Shown here: positions 24,497 to 30,060 of the stretch, in pieces
Position numbering within the stretch: the stretch's first letter is position 1
Layout of the letters: the number at the start of each line of letters is the position of its first letter
From: a virus
Direction: 5' to 3' (one strand)
DNA length: 30,458 nucleotides
Virus record (IMG/VR): IMGVR_UViG_3300010392_000649
Span: 1-30,458 of that record
Program-made: the position numbers and the translations under genes
Notes under the pieces: generated by a model
What the model was told of the DNA's origin: nothing
Seen by the model: the letters and a program-made list of their open reading frames with translations, nothing else
The model's database searches: none

Positions 24497-25293
24497 CTCG
24501 TCTCCTTTTTTATTAGCCCATTTTTGTCGTTCTTCCAACAGAACTTTATATAAGGGCATGGTTTACCATATATCTTTCCGCATGCTTCTAAATTCTTGTA
24601 GTATTTTCCACTACTTATGTTCTCTTCTACTTTCGTCATACTCTCTACAACTAGGTTCGAATGATACTCAGGCATGTCATCGATCAGTACCTGCAACATC
24701 TTCCTGCAATTCTTTTTGACCAAGATAATGAACCCGGCTTTCTTTATCTTCTCATGAGAGCAATACAAAGCTAATTGGGTACTATCCTGAACGGCAGTCC
24801 TGACATACGGTCTTGCTGCTGTCTTGTGATCCACCAGCACTGGTCCGTCTCCGAAGTCGAGGATTGCGTCCAATACACCGGGGCGTCCCTCTATCTCCTT
24901 CTGTATACTGATGACCTTCTTGATAGTAGGCAAGATGTCGCGAGCATACTCTTCAAGACCTAGTCTACCTTTAACTCTTAGGCTGGCCCAGGAAATGTAT
25001 TCCATCGGCATCCCTTGAAGTTTCTGAGCCTGCTCTTCGTCGAAGACCCTCATGTCTATGTCTCTCTTGTCCCATTGGACATTGGAGAAATCTTCATAAC
25101 GGAAGTGGTCGCGAAATACTTCCATGTACTTGTCGTCACCTAACAGTAGGGCGTTAAGCCCCTCGTCAACAGCGGTTCCAAACACCAATGCTGATGATGT
25201 ACCTGAAGGGCGCAGCCGCTCTCCGTAGTGAAGCCTGTACATTTCTGGACAGGTTAAGTATTTCTTCCATGCACTAAAACTAATCTTGCTCAT
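24493..25293 (-). CDS. PD-(D/E)XK nuclease, Cas4/RecB-like, with Cys cluster
   Basis: A 266-residue nuclease. N-terminal SFSAWKKYLTCPEMYRLHY matches the RecB/AddB-type 'S.s....fl.CP..f...y'. The catalytic line is GVLDAILDFGDGPVLVDHKT (about 139-158) with Asp142, Asp155 and Lys157, followed by QLALY (173-177, motif with Gln). Cys15, Cys238, Cys246 and Cys252 match the four-cysteine layout of Cas4/AddB iron-sulfur nucleases (one Cys before, three after the core). It probably degrades one strand of DNA ends to prepare the substrate for the ERF protein; no CRISPR array or other cas gene is nearby. Overlaps the ERF start by ATGA. Confidence 0.85.
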   Translation of the reverse strand: MSKISFSAWKKYLTCPEMYRLHYGERLRPSGTSSALVFGTAVDEGLNALLLGDDKYMEVFRDHFRYEDFSNVQWDKRDIDMRVFDEEQAQKLQGMPMEYISWASLRVKGRLGLEEYARDILPTIKKVISIQKEIEGRPGVLDAILDFGDGPVLVDHKTAARPYVRTAVQDSTQLALYCSHEKIKKAGFIILVKKNCRKMLQVLIDDMPEYHSNLVVESMTKVEENISSGKYYKNLEACGKIYGKPCPYIKFCWKNDKNGLIKKETR

Positions 25294-25669
25294 ATTTGTA
25301 CCTATCGTCTTTCCCTAAACCCTGCAATTCATGTTCCAACAGCATCAGCAGCCCGCAAGCGGCATGTGCTAGGTGGCTTATCTCAAACTCAGGGTCTAAG
25401 TTTTCTCCTGTGTTCCACGCGTGTAGGTGGCGCTGTATAGCTCCCTGAAGTCTACTCCAGTTAAAGCCCTCTCTCCAATTGTTATCACTGTATTTTTCCG
25501 CTCCCTTTGTAAAAACCTTAGCCACCTCTATCAGGGCAGCTGAAGGTATAAGTTCTATTCTGTTCTTCCCATGGTCATGCTTCGTTGCTGCTGCCGCTCT
25601 CTCCCGGATCTCCTTGACCTGGGCTGGCGTGATCTTCTTCCTTTCTATTCTTCTGCCGTAGTCGCTCAT
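25280..25669 (-). CDS. DUF5664 protein, dATP/dGTP diphosphohydrolase-type
   Basis: A 129-residue helical protein. The core reads DHGKNRIELIPSAALIEVAK, then FTKGAEKYSDNNW, SRLQGAIQRHLHAW, GENLDPE and ISHLAHAACGLLMLLEHEL, which is the DUF5664 pattern (K-R-L-L-P, GA-KY-..-NW, RH...GE..DpE...HL.H). The family is linked to a MazG-like dATP/dGTP diphosphohydrolase of Z-genome phages (from memory; not checked by search). Its role here is probably to trim the host purine deoxynucleotide pool. Its start lies 95 bases inside the preceding small gene. The upstream GAGGGG (about 25679) is an adequate ribosome site. No purZ or other base-modification gene is visible. Confidence 0.7.
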   Translation of the reverse strand: MSDYGRRIERKKITPAQVKEIRERAAAATKHDHGKNRIELIPSAALIEVAKVFTKGAEKYSDNNWREGFNWSRLQGAIQRHLHAWNTGENLDPEFEISHLAHAACGLLMLLEHELQGLGKDDRYKYEQD

Positions 25670-25847
25670 TAATTTCCCCTCGTTGTATTATAATTTCCTT
25701 CATTGCTTCTTCTATCCCGGGGAGCGTTAACCATACTGACACCCCCGCGACAATTCGTGGCTTCCTAAGCATCGTCTGCCACCGGGAACGAACCCCAAAG
25801 GCCTCCAAAGAAAGCCCGTTTAATTCTTGTCTCTTCTCGTAAGTCAT
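25575..25847 (-). CDS. small hypothetical protein overlapping DUF5664 gene
   Basis: A 90-residue protein that I do not recognise. Its ATG is fused to the stop of the exonuclease gene (TAATG), so translation should re-start there, which is the main reason to accept it. The first 65 residues look like a normal helical protein (SRWQTMLRKPRIVAGVSVWL, EEAMKEIIIQRG), while the last 30 (EDHASPGQGDPGESGSSN) are low-complexity and are read in the region that also codes the start of the DUF5664 protein. A clear Shine-Dalgarno sequence is lacking. Confidence 0.55.
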   Translation of the reverse strand: MTYEKRQELNGLSLEAFGVRSRWQTMLRKPRIVAGVSVWLTLPGIEEAMKEIIIQRGEINERLRQKNRKEEDHASPGQGDPGESGSSNEA

Positions 25848-26620
25848 TAGAACCCACTCACTTTGTCTTGCTTCTTGTTAAGCTTAGACCAGCTACCGCA
25901 GGCAGTACACTGCATCCGTTGGAAGGCAGTTCCGCCACTTATTCTCCAGCCATTACTGACCAGTGCGTCTTCGCCGCAAGTAGGGCATACCATTTCGTCA
26001 GGATTCACGATGTTCTTATTAACTGTAGAGTTACCGTGAAAGGGTCTAGTCTTGTGGTATATCTGCTGTAACACTTCAACGTCCATCTTGCAGTACTCAG
26101 ACATATCATGCCGATCCTTAGGGGTATCTTCACCAAACGCAAATCGCTCCCACATTCCCCACTTATTACTAAATGTCATCTTATCATCCAGCTTGTAAAA
26201 CTTAGCCACATTTGCCAAAGAGTTACTGTAGAGGCTAAGGTGAGACTTACAGATAACCTGAGTGTCTACATGGTGGATCTTCGGTAACGGAGGCATTCCA
26301 TGCTTAGAGAGCCTAGTGTTCATAACCTTAACATCGAAGCGCTTACCGTTATGCGTCACTATTTCGTCTGCGTCGTGCAGGATCTCGTAAGCCATATGTA
26401 CAAGGGCTGCATCGTTGTGAATATCATCAGCGTAGTCCCACACATTAAGTGACTTAGCTTTTGCTTGACCTTCGATCTTATAACCAAAGCACATGATTGT
26501 CTGTAGCTCGGCCTTGAATGTTCTACCTGGCCATGCGCCAATACTAGGAATGACTTTGTATATCTCTCTAGCATCAGGAAGAGTTTCCAGATCCCAATGT
26601 ACTATCTTCGGTTTATTCAC
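25847..26620 (-). CDS. DEDDy 3'-5' exonuclease with zinc ribbon
   Basis: A 257-residue RNase H-fold exonuclease of the DnaQ/RNase_H_2 type. Catalytic motifs: WDLET (9-13, Asp10 and Glu12), THNGKRFDVKVMNTRL (89-104, Asp96) and YCKMD (176-180, the Y...D motif). SLANVAKFYKL also fits the family. The C-terminal part (about 210-245) holds CPTC...CTAC (Cys212, 215, 238, 241), a zinc ribbon that could bind nucleic acid. This is a second proofreading-type exonuclease besides that of the polymerase; it may process ends or RNA. Start is GTG at 26620 (GGAG six bases upstream), overlapping the preceding stop as GTGA. Confidence 0.82.
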   Translation of the reverse strand: MNKPKIVHWDLETLPDAREIYKVIPSIGAWPGRTFKAELQTIMCFGYKIEGQAKAKSLNVWDYADDIHNDAALVHMAYEILHDADEIVTHNGKRFDVKVMNTRLSKHGMPPLPKIHHVDTQVICKSHLSLYSNSLANVAKFYKLDDKMTFSNKWGMWERFAFGEDTPKDRHDMSEYCKMDVEVLQQIYHKTRPFHGNSTVNKNIVNPDEMVCPTCGEDALVSNGWRISGGTAFQRMQCTACGSWSKLNKKQDKVSGF

Positions 26621-27063
26621 TTCTTGCTCCTTTGGTGTAGTCTACGTAAAGAATCCATCTGAAGGAAAAACCTATTAAGGGTTACCTTCTTGTCTACGTG
26701 CTGATTCTCCAAGTCGTTTATCGTTCTATTCATAATATCATCTTTTGCAAGATTTATACCGCCTTGATGGTATGCGTCCTGCCAACTCCAGGTATCGTTA
26801 GCATCTTCCATGAAGGCCTCGTAGATCGCCATGTCTCCACCGATGTACCGCATGAATCCTTCCTTACCCTTGTCCATCAAATCTGTATTCTTCATGGTGT
26901 GGTTCCGGTTAGCTTCCTTCCTTATCTTCTTTTTTTTGATTATAGGATCCTCTGGATATTTACCGTAATGGTATTCCTCGTTAAATTGTTTCATCCACTT
27001 CTTCTCCTCAGGAGTTAACTTATCCCAGTAGTCAATATGTGAGGGTTTCTTATCGTCGCTCAT
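26617..27063 (-). CDS. hypothetical charged protein
   Basis: A 148-residue protein of unknown function between an HNH nuclease and an exonuclease gene. It is very rich in charged residues: TPEEKKWMKQFNEEYHYG, then KKKKIRKEANRNHTMK, and ends SLRRLHQRSKK. Sequences of this look, with '.L..e.k.W..kFn.EyY.g', occur in phages near replication or packaging genes but have no function known to me. ATGA overlap with the HNH gene and GTGA overlap with the exonuclease gene show that it is part of the operon. Confidence 0.65.
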   Translation of the reverse strand: MSDDKKPSHIDYWDKLTPEEKKWMKQFNEEYHYGKYPEDPIIKKKKIRKEANRNHTMKNTDLMDKGKEGFMRYIGGDMAIYEAFMEDANDTWSWQDAYHQGGINLAKDDIMNRTINDLENQHVDKKVTLNRFFLQMDSLRRLHQRSKK

Positions 27064-27458
27064 GGCTTGTCCTTTATTCTGTTAACCAGTATGTGCTTTA
27101 CGAAGATACCGAAGAAACTACTCGACAGTGTAAACTGTTTATCCTCGTGCTGGTTCAGTAAATATATGATGTCGTCTCTATCAATGAGGTTATGCTTCGC
27201 AACCTCCGAATAAAAAACCATTTTAAGTTGATCTGTCTTCCTGCCAGTGAGCCCATGTAGCCACCGATGGAACTTAACAGGCACCGCTATCAGATTCTCT
27301 GGCCTGTTGTCATACTTCAAACAATTAATATGATGGACATGAACCCCGTCTTGGGGGAACACGCCACCAAACGCTTTACCGTATACTTCGTTATGCTCAA
27401 GGACACCGCCTGGTAGCTTTACGTACTGATTAATGGGGACGCGGGTTACCTTGCTCAT
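27060..27458 (-). CDS. HNH endonuclease
   Basis: A 132-residue nuclease with a compact HNH motif: VHVHHINCLKYDNRPENL (about 39-56), with HH at 42-43 and Asn51, followed by FHRWLHG (His64). This follows the 'vHHid....dNrpeNL......H...H' line of phage HNH proteins. It might be a free-standing homing nuclease or take part in phage DNA processing. It is coupled by ATGA overlaps on both sides, so it is built into the operon rather than a recent insertion into a gap. The ribosome site is weak. The C-terminal 50 residues are not typical of HNH families. Confidence 0.78.
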   Translation of the reverse strand: MSKVTRVPINQYVKLPGGVLEHNEVYGKAFGGVFPQDGVHVHHINCLKYDNRPENLIAVPVKFHRWLHGLTGRKTDQLKMVFYSEVAKHNLIDRDDIIYLLNQHEDKQFTLSSSFFGIFVKHILVNRIKDKP

Positions 27459-27955
27459 GTTGCAATCCTATCTATGAGCCCTACCTTAAGTGCTTCTTCT
27501 GCTGTGTAGTATACATCTTTTGTAAACCAATTGGACACGGTCCGTCGCTTTACGTTCACTCTATCGAGGTAGATGGTCTCCATGTCCTTCAAAACTTTCT
27601 TGTTATGCTTAACCTCTTGAGTAGAGGAGGTAGCTGCATCTTCGCCGTAGTGAAGCAAAAACTCCGTATGCGGGTAGGCTACACGTTCGGTTCCCGCCTG
27701 GAGTATAATAGTTGAAATAGATGCGACCACTCCCATACAAACAATCTTTACATTGCCCTGTATATTCAGGAGGTTATAGATAGCGAACCCTTGGTTAACT
27801 TCGCCGCCTCCTGAATTAAGTTGTACCACTAGATTATCAGCTTTAAGTAAAGCGAGACCTTCACACGCAAGCTCATACATCTCCTCATTAACTTCGCCAG
27901 TAAGACGAAGAGTATTGTTTTCGAGATCGATGCCGCGTTTAAGTAGGTCCCTCAT
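27455..27955 (-). CDS. ClpP-fold serine protease
   Basis: A 166-residue ClpP/SppA-type protein. The catalytic triad can be read: Ser79 in MGVVASISTIIL (ClpP 'G.AaSmA'), His102 in TEFLLHYG (ClpP 'f..MIHqP') and Asp147 in TKDVYYTAEEALKVGLIDRI (ClpP 'RDrf.s..EA..yGLiD'). NSGGGEVNQGFAIYN matches the oxyanion-hole region. Shorter than bacterial ClpP (about 200). In most phages ClpP-like proteases process the prohead and lie in the head cluster; this one is an early gene, so it may degrade or process other targets, or pair with the host Clp ATPase. It starts one base after the previous stop and lacks a good ribosome site, so it may depend on coupling. Confidence 0.85.
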   Translation of the reverse strand: MRDLLKRGIDLENNTLRLTGEVNEEMYELACEGLALLKADNLVVQLNSGGGEVNQGFAIYNLLNIQGNVKIVCMGVVASISTIILQAGTERVAYPHTEFLLHYGEDAATSSTQEVKHNKKVLKDMETIYLDRVNVKRRTVSNWFTKDVYYTAEEALKVGLIDRIAT

Positions 27956-27956
27956 A

Positions 27957-28295
27957 TTACTTCAACTTCGCTACTAAAACTTGAGTGATGTTGCGGGCAG
28001 CTGCAATTTCTTCAAACTTGCTGACCTGATCAAGAGAGATGACGCCATCATTAGCGAGCTTCTTCTTGAACTCAATCTGATCGTCCACGCTGTTGAATCG
28101 GATGTTGCGATACTGAGGATCAATCGCTACTTCGCGGTTACCTACCATGATCTTAACATCAGGACTGAGAACCAATTGATGGTAAGAAAAATCAGTACCA
28201 TTTCCATCAGTGCCAGAAACCTTACGTACTGTACCGATCTCCCAGTTCTTAGCTTTAGCAATAATTGCTGTGTTATCTGCTTTAGTTGTTTCCAT
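27957..28295 (-). CDS. hypothetical protein with highly expressed codon pattern
   Basis: A 112-residue protein that I do not recognise. Its first half is beta-like (EIGTVRKVSG, YHQLVLSPDVKIMVGNREV, YRNIRFNSV), the second helical (QIEFKKKLAND, VSKFEEIAAARN). All five Arg codons are CGN and GCT, GTT, GAT, ACT are favoured, a bias otherwise clearest in the capsid gene, whereas the next gene upstream uses AGA/AGG only. The ribosome site is strong (AAGGAG, seven bases before ATG). This suggests high protein output, as for a single-strand DNA-binding protein or an abundant takeover factor. No acidic tail of a typical SSB is present, so SSB is a guess. Confidence 0.7.
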   Translation of the reverse strand: METTKADNTAIIAKAKNWEIGTVRKVSGTDGNGTDFSYHQLVLSPDVKIMVGNREVAIDPQYRNIRFNSVDDQIEFKKKLANDGVISLDQVSKFEEIAAARNITQVLVAKLK

Positions 28296-28304
28296 GTTTA
28301 CTCC

Positions 28305-28583
28305 TTAGTGTAGTTTATCTGTTTTAGGCTTACTTAGCCTTTGGTCTGTCTTCAATCTTTCTCTTTCTCCTAATGCGTAGCCTATTAAAAATATGTGAAA
28401 GGCTTCAGCATCAAAAACGTCCAAGCTATCTGCTATAGTTTCCATGATATCAAACAATGTTCTACCACTTATAGCTGACAAGTAAGTAACGTGCAATAGT
28501 TGTTCCAACTCAGTAACAGGCCTCCTCTCCCCTGTTATGATTTCTATTATTGTGTCTTCTGTCATAGATCCTTCGTCCATCAT
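28305..28583 (-). CDS. small hypothetical acidic protein
   Basis: A 92-residue, mainly helical, acidic protein of unknown function (TEDTIIEIITGERRPVTELE, then FDIMETIADSLDVFDAEAFH). It starts inside the thioredoxin stop (ATGA). A later ATG (MDEG or MTEDT) is also possible. No signal or membrane segment is visible. Confidence 0.6.
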   Translation of the reverse strand: MMDEGSMTEDTIIEIITGERRPVTELEQLLHVTYLSAISGRTLFDIMETIADSLDVFDAEAFHIFLIGYALGERERLKTDQRLSKPKTDKLH

Positions 28584-28999
28584 TTCTCTACCCGTTTGAT
28601 ACTGAGGAAGCTAGAAATAACTCTGTCTAGTTCAGCCTTTGACGGGAGACCAGAGCCTCTCACCACTACTCTACCATCTTTAAAGAATATCATGGTAGGG
28701 GTAGCGAACACACCCATCACTTCAGCGCAACTAGTACTCTTAAGAGCGTCAAGCTTCTTGATGTGCAATAGCCCTTTGTATTTGGCTCTGACAACTTTAA
28801 GCATATCGTCCATTTCGCTACATAATACGCAGCGTTTAGAGGAGTAATAGAGGATAATCTTGGGTTTTTTGTCAACTTCCTCCTTTAGTTTACTCAAACA
28901 AAGGACATCTTCTACCTTCATGGGTACTGGAGTTCCCTTGTACTTAGCCTCTCCGGACACACACATTAGACTTACTATAAGTAGTATTAATATTTTCAT
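28580..28999 (-). CDS. exported thioredoxin-fold protein
   Basis: A 139-residue protein with a Sec-type signal peptide: MK, a hydrophobic core (LILLIVSLMCV) and a likely cut after SGEA (residue 18). The remainder has a thioredoxin pattern: IILYYSSKRCVLC (48-60) with a CxxC active site (Cys57, Cys60), and FATPTMIFFKDGRVV (98-112) with the cis-proline (Pro101). Cys91 and Cys34 are extra. It would act in the periplasm or outside the membrane as a disulfide reductase or isomerase. It is expressed from the early operon with a strong ribosome site (AAAAGGAG). Not a lipoprotein by the usual lipobox rule. Confidence 0.78.
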   Translation of the reverse strand: MKILILLIVSLMCVSGEAKYKGTPVPMKVEDVLCLSKLKEEVDKKPKIILYYSSKRCVLCSEMDDMLKVVRAKYKGLLHIKKLDALKSTSCAEVMGVFATPTMIFFKDGRVVVRGSGLPSKAELDRVISSFLSIKRVEK

Positions 29000-29000
29000 T

Positions 29001-29213
29001 TTATCTCCTTTTAATTAAACATAAGTTACTTTCAACATCCATTACATAATCGTGACCTACTGGCGTATACCTGATCTGCTTCATACTCTTCTCGAAGTCC
29101 ACTTGCCAGTATGTCTCATGTAATGCAAACGTCGTGCCGACCATAGGGGTAACTGAGCGTCCCTGAGGTAGGAATAACGTAATATGGCATACAACTGTCA
29201 ATAAGTTAAACAT
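29001..29213 (-). CDS. small protein with hydrophobic N-terminus
   Basis: A 70-residue protein of unknown function. Residues 1-16 are hydrophobic (MFNLLTVVCHITLFLP), perhaps a short membrane or export segment; the remainder is mixed. It ends one base before the exported thioredoxin gene and begins on the previous stop (TGATG), with ribosome site GGGAG upstream. Its place beside a secreted protein gene might point to a shared location in the cell envelope, but this is not shown. Confidence 0.55.
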   Translation of the reverse strand: MFNLLTVVCHITLFLPQGRSVTPMVGTTFALHETYWQVDFEKSMKQIRYTPVGHDYVMDVESNLCLIKRR

Positions 29214-29443
29214 CAGTTCTTCTCCCTGTATACGTAATCCACCAGCTCATTAACAATAGCCTTTAGCTTGTTGTGTGCATGCTTTAGTTCGTGGAGTTCC
29301 CTTTCAATAGATCCATCCTTATAATCTACTTTTCCATAAAGATCAATATATCTTATAAAATTAGGGCCAGTAACTTTCTCTTTTAATTCCTCTAATTCAG
29401 ATTTAATTTCCTCTAACTGTGACCCTGATATTCTAACAAACAT
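29213..29443 (-). CDS. small coiled-coil protein
   Basis: A 76-residue, almost wholly helical protein (ISGSQLEEIKSELEELKEKV and ERELHELKHAHNKLKAIVNE). Two ATGs stand side by side (29446 and 29443); the second is placed better behind GGAGG (29455-29451). It overlaps the end of the preceding gene. Function unknown; probably dimeric. Confidence 0.6.
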   Translation of the reverse strand: MFVRISGSQLEEIKSELEELKEKVTGPNFIRYIDLYGKVDYKDGSIERELHELKHAHNKLKAIVNELVDYVYREKN

Positions 29444-29684
29444 CATAACACCTCCATTTAAGTATGTTCATTCCAAGCTTCACACGCTGCGCTGCTTCCG
29501 AGTTATACACCCTGTACATCCCCGGGTCGAAGCCTAACATGTCCTGCACTTGCTCTATCTGCTGGAACGTAAGCGGAGCATCAGAGACCAGTATGAACTC
29601 TCTGGGCTTAACAGCCCTAGCTAACACGCGGTTCCTTCCCTCGTCCATGTTTAGGAATTCATAGTATTGTTTATCCTTCTTCAT
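29433..29684 (-). CDS. small hypothetical protein
   Basis: An 83-residue protein of unknown function. The start at 29684 (MKKDKQYYEFL) is chosen because an upstream ATG (29696) is itself part of the ribosome site TGGAGG. Segments such as REFILVSDAPLTFQQIEQVQ and MLGFDPGMYRVYN suggest a small alpha/beta fold. It ends CYDVC, with two cysteines close to the C-terminus, which might bind metal or form a disulfide. Confidence 0.6.
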   Translation of the reverse strand: MKKDKQYYEFLNMDEGRNRVLARAVKPREFILVSDAPLTFQQIEQVQDMLGFDPGMYRVYNSEAAQRVKLGMNILKWRCYDVC

Positions 29685-29893
29685 TTCTTCCTCCATTTAA
29701 CCTTACCGCCTAACTGATCCACATACCATGCAATAGCGTCTCTAGCCTCCTGTAGGCTTAGGTAGTCTTCACCGAAGGATAGTTGGTCCCCGAAGAAGGT
29801 TATCGCTGTTACGGTGTCACCCATAGCGCATACTACGTGGTGTGGTAGTTCTATTGGTTCCTGGTCTACTAATACATCTATTGCTTTTTTCAT
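29681..29893 (-). CDS. small hypothetical protein
   Basis: A 70-residue protein of unknown function with a strong ribosome site (GGAGGG, six bases before the ATG). It is acidic in the middle (FGDQLSFGEDYLSLQEARDA) and basic at the end (GGKVKWRKK). It overlaps the ATGA of the upstream small gene and the start of the next gene. No domain recognised. Confidence 0.6.
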   Translation of the reverse strand: MKKAIDVLVDQEPIELPHHVVCAMGDTVTAITFFGDQLSFGEDYLSLQEARDAIAWYVDQLGGKVKWRKK

Positions 29894-30060
29894 GCTGTTC
29901 CCTCCAACATCACTGCTATAAAGATAAGATCGTATATAGCCTCATCCTCTGCGTTCTCATAAAGCTTAATGATCAGCTCCCTTCTCGTGGGGAACCTAAG
30001 CAATAGATGGTCAAGCGAATGCTCTGTTAGTAGTAGCTCACTTTGTCTTATTGTATTCAT
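29890..30060 (-). CDS. small hypothetical protein (56 residues)
   Basis: This gene is only 56 codons, but it has a strong ribosome site (AAAAGGAG, six bases before ATG at 30060) and is joined to its neighbours on both sides by overlaps (ATGA at its start with the pentapeptide gene, ATGA at its end with the next). The product is helical and charged ([37 protein letters not shown]), with a hydrophobic end ([11 protein letters not shown]). Function unknown. Confidence 0.6.
   Translation of the reverse strand: MNTIRQSELLLTEHSLDHLLLRFPTRRELIIKLYENAEDEAIYDLIFIAVMLEGTA

Noticed and set aside
24497-24559. Longer N-terminus for the ERF protein from an upstream ATG
   Set aside because: The family core begins after MSKLAKK; a good ribosome site stands before the ATG at 24496, and the longer form would overlap the nuclease gene by 67 bases.
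25280-25669. Evidence for a 2-aminoadenine (Z) genome
   Set aside because: Only the DUF5664-type gene is present; no adenylosuccinate synthetase-like purZ, no HD-type datZ and no Pol A-type polymerase are in the window.
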